Below the pieces are notes generated by a model that had not been told where the DNA came from, searched no databases, and worked only from the letters and a program-made list of their open reading frames with translations. DNA of 64,000 nt from DAOTWC01 sp048499435. Its GTDB lineage: Bacteria; Chloroflexota; Anaerolineae; Aggregatilineales; Phototrophicaceae. How positions within the stretch are numbered: the first letter of the stretch is position 1; every line of letters starts with the position of its first letter. The stretch covers positions 1 to 64,000 of the forward strand of contig JASNZW010000001.1 of NCBI GenBank assembly GCA_048499435.1. The letters run 5' to 3'. The position numbers and the translations under genes were made by a program. Positions 56,882-64,000 of this stretch are shown piece by piece.

Positions 56882-59119
56882 TTAGCCGCCGAGCTGGGTC
56901 AGCAGCCGCCGGTAATCCTCCACGCCGTCCGGGTTGAGGGCGATGATCTGGCGGATGGTGTTGGCAGCGTCGTCGGTTTGCCCGGCTTCGAGCTGTAACT
57001 CACCGAGCGCGTCGAGCTGGAAGATAGCGTCTTTCCTGTTCCCTAACTGACGGTAGACGGCGGCCAGCCGCGAGCGCAGGTCCTGGTTGCTGGGATAGAG
57101 TTTGATCAGCTCGCTGAGAAGCTGGATGATGCGGTCGGTCTGCCGCTTTTTGGCGTAGATTCCCAGAAGCTGGTCCAGCCGTTTGATCGCATCTAGCTGG
57201 TTGCCCTGGCGGTAGCTGAGGTCAATCAGCATGCGGCGGGCGCGCTCGTCGTCGGGCGAAATCTGCACAATTTCCTCATAGGCGCGCTGCGCTTTGCGCA
57301 CATCCAGGCGGACCTGGTCGATGTCAGCGATGCGGTGTTTGATGCGCACGAGCTTGTCGGTAGGCGCTTCGATGCGGCTGGCTAGCCGCTCCGCGACCGT
57401 GTAGGTGCTGCGCGACATGTCGAAGTCGCCAAGCTGGTTATAGGTGTCGGCCAGGTCAATATACTGGTCGAGGGCCTCATCCCAGCGTTCCTCGGTTTCC
57501 AGCAGTTCGATCAGGTTTGTGCGCACCGAGATATCAAGCGGGGCCATTTCCAGGGCCTCGCTGAGGATTGAGGCGGCGCGGTCGTGTTCGCCGCGCACCA
57601 TATAGCTGCGCGCCACAACGTTGTACTTGGCGATCGCCTGGCGCACGCGGCCCTCGCGCATCATGATATCTGCCATGCGCACATGCACCGGCAGGTAAAA
57701 GGGCGAAACCTCGACCGCGCGGTGCGATTCGTCCATCGCCAGCGTCAGCAGCCCCTGGCGGATATAGCGGTCAATCAGGGACACCGAGGCCGTCAGCTCG
57801 TCGCTGCGCGTGGTAACCAGGATGTCAACGACGCCTCTTTCGCCGCCGACGCGCATCGCTTCCTGAAGCTGATAGCGGGTTTCGGCGATGCGCTGTTTCC
57901 AGTCTTTGCCCTGGAGCAGGTTGACAAAGCGCTGGTTGATGCTGGCCAGCGCCTCGTCGGTGCGCCCGTCAAGCGTCATGAGAAGCTGGTCGTACACTTC
58001 GACCAGCCCCTGCACCTCGTCAACGTCGGTGGCCAGCGTGGTGTCCACCGCCTGCAGGCTCTGGATAAGAAAACGCGATGCCTGCTTGTGCCGGCCCATC
58101 TTGAAATAGCTTTGCCCCAGGCCGTGATAAGCGCCGGCGCTGAGGTCGGCGACGATAGCGGCCTCGCCCAGGTGTTTGACAGCCTCGTCTGGGCGGCCCA
58201 CCAGCAGCAGCAGCGCGCCCAGGTTCAGCTTGAGGGCCGGGTGGCGCATGTGGGGCGCGGCGCGCTCATAGGCTTTGATCGCTTCCTCGTGCAGCCCCTG
58301 CCGCTGCAGCTCCATCGCCTGCAGGGCGTCGCTGCCGGCGGCATCCAGGTCGCCGCTCTCCACTACATGCCCCGCCAGCAGCCCCAGCGCCTCGGTCATG
58401 GCCTCGCCGACCGGGCCGAGCGGGTCGGCCTCGCCGACGTCCTCGCGCGTGTCGAACAGGTCGGAAAAGTCGGCGCTGTCGGCACTGCTGGCCCGTTCCG
58501 GGTCGTCACGATTGGGCGCCATCACTTCGCCGCCGGTTTCGATCACGCGCAGGGTGTTCAGCGACTGGGCGTTTTTGGGGTCCAGCTTCAGGGCGCGCTG
58601 GACGGCGCGCATCGCCTTGTCCGAGGCGCCGCTGCGCTGGAAATTGAAAGCCAGCGTCAGATACTCGCGGATGGCCTTCTTTTTGTTGCCGATGCGCTCA
58701 TAAGCCTGCGCCAGCTTGAGATGCACCGCCACCAGGCCGGGCGTGAGGCGCGTGGCTTTGTCCCAATTGGCGATCGCTTTGTCAATATCGCGCTGGTTCA
58801 GGTACATCTCCGCCACGTTGACATACTGCTGCGCGGCCTCGCGCAGGCGGCCCATGCGCTCCAGCACGTCAGCGCTTTTTTCCAGCGGGATCGGGTCCGC
58901 CTGGTTGATCTGGTAGGCGCGCATATAGACCTTGAGCGCGCTGTCCAGCCGGCCCGCTTTCAGCAGCGCCAGCCCCATGTGGATATGCGCGTCGGCGTCC
59001 TCCGGGAATTCCTGCAAGGCGCGGCCATAAGCGGTGATCGCCGCCGACCAGTTCTGGTCCCAGGCGGCGTTGTGGCCGCTGTTCATGTGCTGTTCGTAGG
59101 CTTCCTGATTTCCGGGCAT
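56882..59119 (-). CDS. Large tetratricopeptide-repeat protein
   Basis: A 745-residue soluble protein built from many TPR units: ITAYGRALQEFPEDADAHIHMGLALLKAG in the first, KAIREYLTLAFNFQRSGASDKAMRAVQRALKLDPKN further on, and QAIAKYNVVARSYMVRGEHDRAASILSEALEMAP later. An acidic stretch (about 200-250) separates N- and C-terminal repeat blocks. No enzyme domain is seen, so it is a scaffold or adaptor. It lies first in the TPR-cdaA-cdaR block, but a functional link to c-di-AMP is not shown. A TGC-TATACT extended -10 lies 46 bases upstream. Confidence 0.88.
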   Translation of the reverse strand: MPGNQEAYEQHMNSGHNAAWDQNWSAAITAYGRALQEFPEDADAHIHMGLALLKAGRLDSALKVYMRAYQINQADPIPLEKSADVLERMGRLREAAQQYVNVAEMYLNQRDIDKAIANWDKATRLTPGLVAVHLKLAQAYERIGNKKKAIREYLTLAFNFQRSGASDKAMRAVQRALKLDPKNAQSLNTLRVIETGGEVMAPNRDDPERASSADSADFSDLFDTREDVGEADPLGPVGEAMTEALGLLAGHVVESGDLDAAGSDALQAMELQRQGLHEEAIKAYERAAPHMRHPALKLNLGALLLLVGRPDEAVKHLGEAAIVADLSAGAYHGLGQSYFKMGRHKQASRFLIQSLQAVDTTLATDVDEVQGLVEVYDQLLMTLDGRTDEALASINQRFVNLLQGKDWKQRIAETRYQLQEAMRVGGERGVVDILVTTRSDELTASVSLIDRYIRQGLLTLAMDESHRAVEVSPFYLPVHVRMADIMMREGRVRQAIAKYNVVARSYMVRGEHDRAASILSEALEMAPLDISVRTNLIELLETEERWDEALDQYIDLADTYNQLGDFDMSRSTYTVAERLASRIEAPTDKLVRIKHRIADIDQVRLDVRKAQRAYEEIVQISPDDERARRMLIDLSYRQGNQLDAIKRLDQLLGIYAKKRQTDRIIQLLSELIKLYPSNQDLRSRLAAVYRQLGNRKDAIFQLDALGELQLEAGQTDDAANTIRQIIALNPDGVEDYRRLLTQLGG

Positions 59120-59165
59120 AGGTCGTACCTGCTGTTGCTGTGAAGGGCGCTGCCTGTTGTCTGGC

Positions 59166-59174
59166 AGTATAGCA
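59166..59174 (-). promoter_or_regulatory. Extended -10 promoter of the TPR/cdaA/cdaR block
   Basis: The minus strand reads TGC-TATACT, about 46 bases before the TPR start. No good -35 is present. Confidence 0.5.
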
Positions 59175-59228
59175 TAGGATTATCCCCCGCGAAATGAGAT
59201 GGCTTTGCGCGGCGGCGCGCGGCGGCGA

Positions 59229-59237
59229 AATTGGTAT
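59229..59237 (+). promoter_or_regulatory. Extended -10 element for the PNPOx-fold gene
   Basis: TG-G-TATAGT lies about 72 bases before the ATG, back to back with the minus-strand TPR promoter. Confidence 0.4.
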
Positions 59238-59309
59238 AGTAAGGGGCTTTCTGGCCCTTCCTGGCCGCCGCTATACTGGCATGATGACCAGCGCGCACAG
59301 GAACAAGCC

Positions 59310-59873
59310 ATGACCGCAGACGACCGCACGAAAGTCCGCCGCAGCGACCGCGAGGTGACCGATGAGAGCTGGATAGAGGCGTTTTTGCAGGGCGCGGCGG
59401 CCGGCGCGCTGGCGCTGTCTGGCGATGGCCAGCCTTTTATCAACACCAACCTGTTTGTCTACGACAGCGCGCGGCGCGCGCTTTACGTCCACACTGCGTA
59501 CAGCGGGCGCACCCGCGATGTCATCAGCGCCAACCCGCGCGTCTGCTTCAGCGTGATGCAGATGGGGCGGCTGCTGCCGGCGGCGGAGGCGCTGAAATTC
59601 AGCGTCGAATACGCCGGCGTGACTGTGTTCGGCAGCGCGTCGGTGGTCGAGGACGAGGCCGAGGCGACCGCCGCGCTGCAGGCGCTGCTGAACAAATACG
59701 CCCCGCATCTGCGCGCGGGCGCAGACTACCGCCCGCCGGTGCCGGATGAACTCAGGCGCACAACCGTGATCCGCCTGGATATTGAGAGCGTGAGCGGCAA
59801 GCGCAAGGTCGTCGCGGCGGATTTCCCCGGCGCGTTTCTCTACAGCGCGCCGGATATGATCCACGACAAATAA
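59310..59873 (+). CDS. Pyridoxamine 5'-phosphate oxidase-fold flavin/nitroreductase-like protein
   Basis: A 187-residue cytoplasmic protein with the split-barrel PNPOx fold: GALALSGDGQPFINTNLFVYD, RALYVHTAYSGRTRDVISANPRVCFSV, and SVEYAGVTVFGSASVVED. Members bind FMN, F420 or haem. The end AADFPGAF is typical of the PNPOx-like nitroimidazole-resistance group. ATG 59310 is chosen because GGAA precedes it; an upstream frame to 59199 is unlikely. It converges with polA with a 6-base gap. The substrate is unknown. Confidence 0.86.
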   Translation: MTADDRTKVRRSDREVTDESWIEAFLQGAAAGALALSGDGQPFINTNLFVYDSARRALYVHTAYSGRTRDVISANPRVCFSVMQMGRLLPAAEALKFSVEYAGVTVFGSASVVEDEAEATAALQALLNKYAPHLRAGADYRPPVPDELRRTTVIRLDIESVSGKRKVVAADFPGAFLYSAPDMIHDK

Positions 59874-59879
59874 CGCCGC

Positions 59880-62684
59880 TTACGGCAGCACCGGCGCCAT
59901 GTCGCGCCAGTTGCGGCCGGCCTGGGCGTTGGCGCGCAGCGGCACTTTGAGGTCGTAGGCGCTTTCCATCACGCTGACTGTGAGCGCGCTGGTTTCCGCA
60001 AGCTCTGCCTGCGGCGCTTCCAGCACCAGCTCGTCGTGCACCTGCAGGATCAGCTTCGCGGCCAGGCCGTGCGCGCCTAAGGCGGCGTGCAGGTCAATCA
60101 TGGCGCGCTTGATGATGTCGGCGGCGCTGCCCTGGATCGGCATGTTGATCGCCACCCGTTCCTCGCCCTGGATAGCGGTCTGGTTGCTGGTGGCGCTGGC
60201 GTGCTGGAGCAGCGGGAACTCGCGCCGCCGCCCGAACAGCGTGCTGATCGGCCCCTGGCGCGCCTGGGCTTTGGTGCTGTCCAGGTAAGCGCGCACGCGC
60301 GGCATGCGGCCAAAATAGACCTCGATGAACTCGCGCGCTTCGCCCACCGACAGGTCGCTGTCGCGGGCCAGCCGGTAAGCGCCCATGCCGTAGATCAGGC
60401 CGAAGTTCACGCGCTTGGCGAAGCTGCGCTGCTCGTAGGTCACGGCTTCCAGCGGGATGCCGTAGACGGCGGCGGCTGTCGCCGCGTGAATGTCCTGCCC
60501 CTCGTGGAACGCCTGGAGCAGCGTCGGGTCCTCGCTGAAGTGCGCCAGCACGCGCAGTTCGATCTGGCTGTAGTCTACCGAGAGCAGCAGGCTGCCGGGC
60601 GGCGCGATAAACGCCCGCCGCACTTCGCGCCCGATTTCGGTGCGAACAGGGATGTTTTGCAGGTTGGGGCTGCTGCTGCTGAGGCGGCCTGTGGCCGTGC
60701 CCGTCTGGTTATAGCTGGTGTGAACGCGCCCGGTGTGCGGGTTAATCAGCGCTGGCAGCGCGTCCGCATACGTCCCCTTGAGCTTGGCCAGCTCGCGGTA
60801 TTCCAGGATGTGCGAGATAACGGGGTTGGCGGGGTACTGGTCGCGCAGTTCTTCCAGCGCGGCGGCGTTGGTGGTGTAGCCGTGCGTGGTCTTGCGCAGG
60901 CCGGCCACCGACAGGCCCAGCTTGCCAAACAGCACGTCGTTAAGCTGCTTCGGGCTGTTGATGTTAAACTCGCCGTAGCCGCTGAGGTCGTAAATCTCGC
61001 GCGCCAGGCGCTCAAGCTCAGCTTCCAGCTCACGGCTGAGCTGCGCCAGGTGCGCTGTGTCCAGCAGCACGCCGGTCTGCTCCATCGCCGTGATAACCGG
61101 GACCAGCGGCATCTCCAGGTTGGTGAACAGCGGCCACAGGTCGGCGTCTGGCTCAAGCGCGCGCCGTAAAAACTCATAGGCGCGGTAGGTGACAGCCGCG
61201 TCGGCGGCGGCGTAGGGGGCCGCGCGCTCGATTTCAACCTGGTCCATGCTGATCTGTCCCCTGCCGCTGCCGATGAGCGCCGTGATCTCGGTCATGTTGA
61301 CCGGCGGCTCCAGCAGGTTGGCGGCGAAGTTCTTCAGGCCCAGGAACTTGCTCATTGGGTCGCGCACGTATTCCGCGATCATGGTGTCGAAGGTCACCGG
61401 GCTGACGTCAATGCCGTAGCGGTGCAGCACCACCATATCGTAGGCGGCGTTGTGGCCGATCTTGGGGATGCGCGGGTTCGTGAGCGGGCCGCGCAGCGCG
61501 GCGATAACGGTCTCCAGCGGAAGCTGCCCCGGCGCTGCGGTCCCGGTGAACAGCGCTTCCTGCGCTTTGTGGCCAACGGGGATGTAGTGGCCGGTGGAGC
61601 CGTTCACCGCCAGCGCGATGCCCACCAGGTCGCACGCCATCTGGTCGGTGCCGGTTGTTTCCACATCCCACACGATCTGCTGCGCCGCGTTCAGGGCGTC
61701 CGTTAGCTGGTCGAGCGCGGCCTGGTCGCGCACGATGACCGTTTCAATGTCAGGCGCGGCGGGCGCGGCGTGCTCGGATGCGGCGGGCGCGGCGCTGTCA
61801 GCGTCAGCCAGCGGCTGGTCCTCGTGCAGCCGCCGACGAAAGGTGTTGAACTCCAGCTCGCGGAACAGGCTCTCGACGGCTGTGTGATCGAAGTCGTGCG
61901 CCACGCAGGCGGGCAGGTCCAGCGTGATCGGCACGCTGCGCTGGATGGTCGCCAGCGCGCGGCTGAGAAAGGCGATCTCGCGGCCAGCTTCCAGCTTGTC
62001 GCGCTGCGCGCCTTTGATCTCGTCCAGGTGCTCATAGAGGTTTTCGAGCGTGCCGTAAGTGACGATAAGCTGGCGCGCCCCCTTGTCGCCGATGCCCTTG
62101 ACGCCGGGGATGTTGTCTGAGCTGTCGCCCATCAGCCCTTTGAGTTCGATGAGCTGGCGCGGCTCAACGCCGTATTCCTCACGGAAGCGCTGCTCATCAT
62201 AGACGACGTCCGGGCCGCCGCGTGTGGGCAGTTGGGCGGTGACGTGCGGCGTGAGCAGCTGCAGCAGGTCGTGGTCGCCGGTGATGATGCGGGTGTCAAC
62301 GCCCTGCTGCTCAGCCTGAAGCGCCGCCGTGCCGATGATGTCGTCGGCCTCATAGCCCTCCAGCGCCAGCACCGGGATGTTGAAGGCCTGCACCACCTGG
62401 TTGATGCGCTCCAACTGTGGGATCAGCTCAGCGGGCATTTTGGCGCGCGTGCCCTTGTAAGCGGTCAGCAGTTGGTCGCGCCCGCTCAGGCCCATGTCAA
62501 AGCTGACCGCCAGATAATGCGGCTGCGCCTTCTGGATGATGTCCATGATCGAACGGGTGAAGCCGTAAACGGCGTTGGTCGGCTCGCCGGCGCTGGTCGA
62601 AAACTGGCGCAGCGGCAGGCCGAAAAACTGGCGATAGGCCAGGGCATGACCGTCTACGATGTAGAACAGGGGGCGGTCAGACAT
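59880..62684 (-). CDS. polA: DNA polymerase I
   Basis: A 934-residue repair and Okazaki-processing polymerase with all three domains. The 5'-3' exonuclease is N-terminal (FYIVDGHALAYRQFFGL, KGLMGDSSDNIPGVKGIGDKGA). The 3'-5' exonuclease retains its acidic residues (VWDVETTGTDQ, IGHNAAYDM, YAAADAAVTYR), so proofreading looks intact. The polymerase has motif A LLSVDYSQIELRVLAHFS, motif B RSFAKRVNFGLIYGMGAYRL and motif C LQVHDELVLE. An Ala-rich linker separates the exonucleases. The second Met (62684) is the likelier start, with GAGGA spaced 9 bases; the first Met is at 62690. An extended -10 lies upstream. Confidence 0.96.
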   Translation of the reverse strand: MSDRPLFYIVDGHALAYRQFFGLPLRQFSTSAGEPTNAVYGFTRSIMDIIQKAQPHYLAVSFDMGLSGRDQLLTAYKGTRAKMPAELIPQLERINQVVQAFNIPVLALEGYEADDIIGTAALQAEQQGVDTRIITGDHDLLQLLTPHVTAQLPTRGGPDVVYDEQRFREEYGVEPRQLIELKGLMGDSSDNIPGVKGIGDKGARQLIVTYGTLENLYEHLDEIKGAQRDKLEAGREIAFLSRALATIQRSVPITLDLPACVAHDFDHTAVESLFRELEFNTFRRRLHEDQPLADADSAAPAASEHAAPAAPDIETVIVRDQAALDQLTDALNAAQQIVWDVETTGTDQMACDLVGIALAVNGSTGHYIPVGHKAQEALFTGTAAPGQLPLETVIAALRGPLTNPRIPKIGHNAAYDMVVLHRYGIDVSPVTFDTMIAEYVRDPMSKFLGLKNFAANLLEPPVNMTEITALIGSGRGQISMDQVEIERAAPYAAADAAVTYRAYEFLRRALEPDADLWPLFTNLEMPLVPVITAMEQTGVLLDTAHLAQLSRELEAELERLAREIYDLSGYGEFNINSPKQLNDVLFGKLGLSVAGLRKTTHGYTTNAAALEELRDQYPANPVISHILEYRELAKLKGTYADALPALINPHTGRVHTSYNQTGTATGRLSSSSPNLQNIPVRTEIGREVRRAFIAPPGSLLLSVDYSQIELRVLAHFSEDPTLLQAFHEGQDIHAATAAAVYGIPLEAVTYEQRSFAKRVNFGLIYGMGAYRLARDSDLSVGEAREFIEVYFGRMPRVRAYLDSTKAQARQGPISTLFGRRREFPLLQHASATSNQTAIQGEERVAINMPIQGSAADIIKRAMIDLHAALGAHGLAAKLILQVHDELVLEAPQAELAETSALTVSVMESAYDLKVPLRANAQAGRNWRDMAPVLP

Positions 62685-62720
62685 GGGCATTTTCCTCTGC
62701 TGGCGCGAACATGCGATCTA

Positions 62721-62729
62721 ATTATACCA
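62721..62729 (-). promoter_or_regulatory. Extended -10 promoter of polA
   Basis: The minus strand reads TGG-TATAAT, with all six -10 bases matching, about 37 bases before the polA start. Confidence 0.55.
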
Positions 62730-62751
62730 GCGCGCCGGGGCGCGGCGCTAC

Positions 62752-63735
62752 TTACCGCCGGCCCAGCAGCCGCGCCAGCACGCCGCCCAGCCAGCCCAGC
62801 AGAGATTTGTCGGCCTCGGTTTCTGGCTCTGGTTCCAGTTCGCGGGCGCGGCGCGCCAGCTCGCGCGGGGTGAGCGCGGCATCCGCGCCGGCTTCATACC
62901 GCGCCAGCGGGTCGTCGGCGGGGGCGCGCAGGGCGGCCTGGTCGCGCATCTGGCGTGGGGTGAGCAGCGGCGCTTCAGCCGGCGCTGTTTCAGCCGCCGC
63001 GCTATCCGGCGCGGGCGACGCGCTGGGGGTGTAGCCAGCCAGCTCGCTGGTGATTTCGTTGGTCTGCCGGCTGCGCAGGGCGGGCCACTGCGTGCTGAAG
63101 TAGCTGACGACATCTACCTGCACCGCGTCCTGGCTCAGGCGCTCCAGCGCGGCGGCGGTTGTGCCGAAGGCAAAGTACAGCGGCGGAAAGCGGCGGTCCG
63201 CCAGCGCCGCGCGCAGCAGCGCCAGCCCATCGGCGCTGAACGGAATGAACAGCCGGTCGTCGGTCAGCCGCGCCGCGAACGCCTCAATCAGGCCGCTGTC
63301 CACGTCCGCCGCTGGCGCTGCCGCCGTATCGAACACCGGCCAGGGGCGCTCGTCAGACAGGGCCGGCTCCAGGCTTTCGATGTCGGGCAGGCTGGCGGCG
63401 ATATTAAGCAGCGTGCCCTGCGCCGCCAGGAAGTGGGGCAGGGCCAGCGCGAAATGGCGCGCCTGTGTGCGCCGGACGGCGGCGCCTTCCAGCACGGGGA
63501 TCGCGCGACCGGCGTGTGTGCGGCGGCTGACATAGTGCCGCAGCAGCAGCACATAGCTGCCCAGCGGAAAGCAGTAAAGCGCGGGCCAGGCCGCGGTCAG
63601 CGGCGACGTGTCGCTGACGGCGCTGAAAGCCCCGGCGAGGACGCTGATCTCGTGGTTGGTCAGGTCGCGCGGGCGGACGAAAGCCGTGAAGTCGCGCCGG
63701 TGGCTGCGGGTGAACAGGAACGCTTCGTAGTGCAT
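62752..63735 (-). CDS. Unrecognised protein with charged C-terminal tail
   Basis: A 327-residue protein that I cannot assign. The N-terminal ~230 residues look globular (MHYEAFLFTRSHRRDFTAFV, ALYCFPLGSYVLLLRHYVS, VVSYFSTQWPALRSRQT). The last ~90 are Ala/Pro/Glu-rich low complexity with a basic end (GWLGGVLARLLGRR). No signal peptide or membrane helix is evident. It is followed by polA and preceded, 13 bases away, by a coiled-coil protein gene on the same strand, so the two probably act together. Confidence 0.6.
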   Translation of the reverse strand: MHYEAFLFTRSHRRDFTAFVRPRDLTNHEISVLAGAFSAVSDTSPLTAAWPALYCFPLGSYVLLLRHYVSRRTHAGRAIPVLEGAAVRRTQARHFALALPHFLAAQGTLLNIAASLPDIESLEPALSDERPWPVFDTAAAPAADVDSGLIEAFAARLTDDRLFIPFSADGLALLRAALADRRFPPLYFAFGTTAAALERLSQDAVQVDVVSYFSTQWPALRSRQTNEITSELAGYTPSASPAPDSAAAETAPAEAPLLTPRQMRDQAALRAPADDPLARYEAGADAALTPRELARRARELEPEPETEADKSLLGWLGGVLARLLGRR

Positions 63736-63748
63736 GGCGCGGCGGCGG

Positions 63749-64000
63749 CTAAGCCGGGATAAGCGAGCGCATCTTCTTGTTGGCGACCGCCGTCACAGCG
63801 CGGATTTTCGGCTCCAGCGTTTGCAGCTTCTCCGCGACCTGCTGGCGTTCGTCGTAAAGCTGGCGCACGGTGCGCCCGCGCAGGATTTTATTGAGCACGT
63901 TGCGGTTCATGCGCGTCAGGCGCGCCTCCAGGTCGGCTTCCTGCTCCTCCAGGTAGAGCGCGGTGCGGTCAAGCTCGTTGCCGATAGCGTAGAGGAAGGG
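63749..64000 (-). CDS. C-terminal part of a coiled-coil protein (start outside window)
   Basis: The last 83 residues are visible, from PFLYAIGNELDRTALYLEEQ to KKMRSLIPA. The segment is helical with heptad-like spacing of Leu/Val (RTVRQLYDERQQVAEKLQTL), suggesting a coiled coil. It precedes the unrecognised 62752-63735 gene by 13 bases. No family can be named from this fragment. Confidence 0.6.
   Translation of the reverse strand, partial: PFLYAIGNELDRTALYLEEQEADLEARLTRMNRNVLNKILRGRTVRQLYDERQQVAEKLQTLEPKIRAVTAVANKKMRSLIPA

Noticed and set aside
57584..59143. A 519-residue plus-strand frame opposite the TPR gene
   Set aside because: It is the complement of regular TPR units; the apparent periodicity is inherited from the sense strand.

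Overview
The window is G+C-rich, almost fully coding, and carries no rRNA, tRNA, CRISPR or transposase gene that I could find. The gene content suggests a free-living bacterium, most likely a member of the Chloroflexota (Anaerolineae-like). The reasons are Pro/Thr-rich LysM lipoproteins, a GTP-type PEP carboxykinase, a glutaminyl-tRNA synthetase, an enlarged PhnE carrying an Ig-like domain, and SGNH and sulfatase-modifying-type surface proteins. This assignment is inference. No gene-free stretch exceeds about 300 bases; the longest is the phn control region, 7613-7900.

Layout, left part. A truncated polytopic membrane protein and an SGNH hydrolase are followed by divergent argF. Next come the phosphonate uptake operon phnD-phnC-phnE (minus strand, with a PhoP-type direct repeat upstream), a second membrane SGNH protein with a sulfatase-modifying-factor-type lipoprotein, a PQQ-type sugar dehydrogenase, and a carbamoyltransferase cluster with three small proteins. 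Then follow an MFS exporter plus recD2, uppP, a response regulator-histidine kinase, a LysM lipoprotein and a NUDIX hydrolase. A compositionally odd small secreted protein, a DoxX protein, rplS behind an apparent transcription attenuator, a class I amidotransferase-like hydrolase, a large sensor kinase and an AlbA/Schlafen-type regulator complete this part.

Middle part. pckG, an ArsR regulator, small membrane proteins, a secreted alpha/beta hydrolase and glnS precede a GntR-controlled catabolic and uptake block (41.9-35.5 kb, minus strand): amidohydrolase, creatininase-family enzyme, class III aminotransferase, peptide-type binding protein and two permeases. No ATPase gene is present with it. 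A receiver-GAF-cyclase gene and two tandem signal peptidases follow.

The most notable locus is at 45.8-53.2 kb (plus strand). It is a bacterial microcompartment (BMC) operon of the Haliangium or sugar-aldolase type. It encodes a double-stacked-type BMC-T, a BMC-P vertex protein, an acylating aldehyde dehydrogenase, a second BMC-T and a class II sugar-phosphate aldolase. Both enzymes carry candidate encapsulation helices. Embedded between shell and enzyme genes, and translationally coupled to the dehydrogenase, is a signalling cassette of a receiver, a receiver-class III cyclase and a divergent histidine kinase. No BMC-H gene is present. The likely chemistry is cleavage of a deoxy-sugar phosphate to lactaldehyde, followed by oxidation to an acyl-CoA inside the shell.

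Right part (minus strand unless stated). der, cdaR and cdaA (c-di-AMP synthesis), a large TPR protein, a plus-strand PNPOx-fold protein, polA, an unrecognised protein, and the C-terminus of a coiled-coil protein that runs off the window. Many promoters here share an extended -10 element of the form TGn-TAnAnT.
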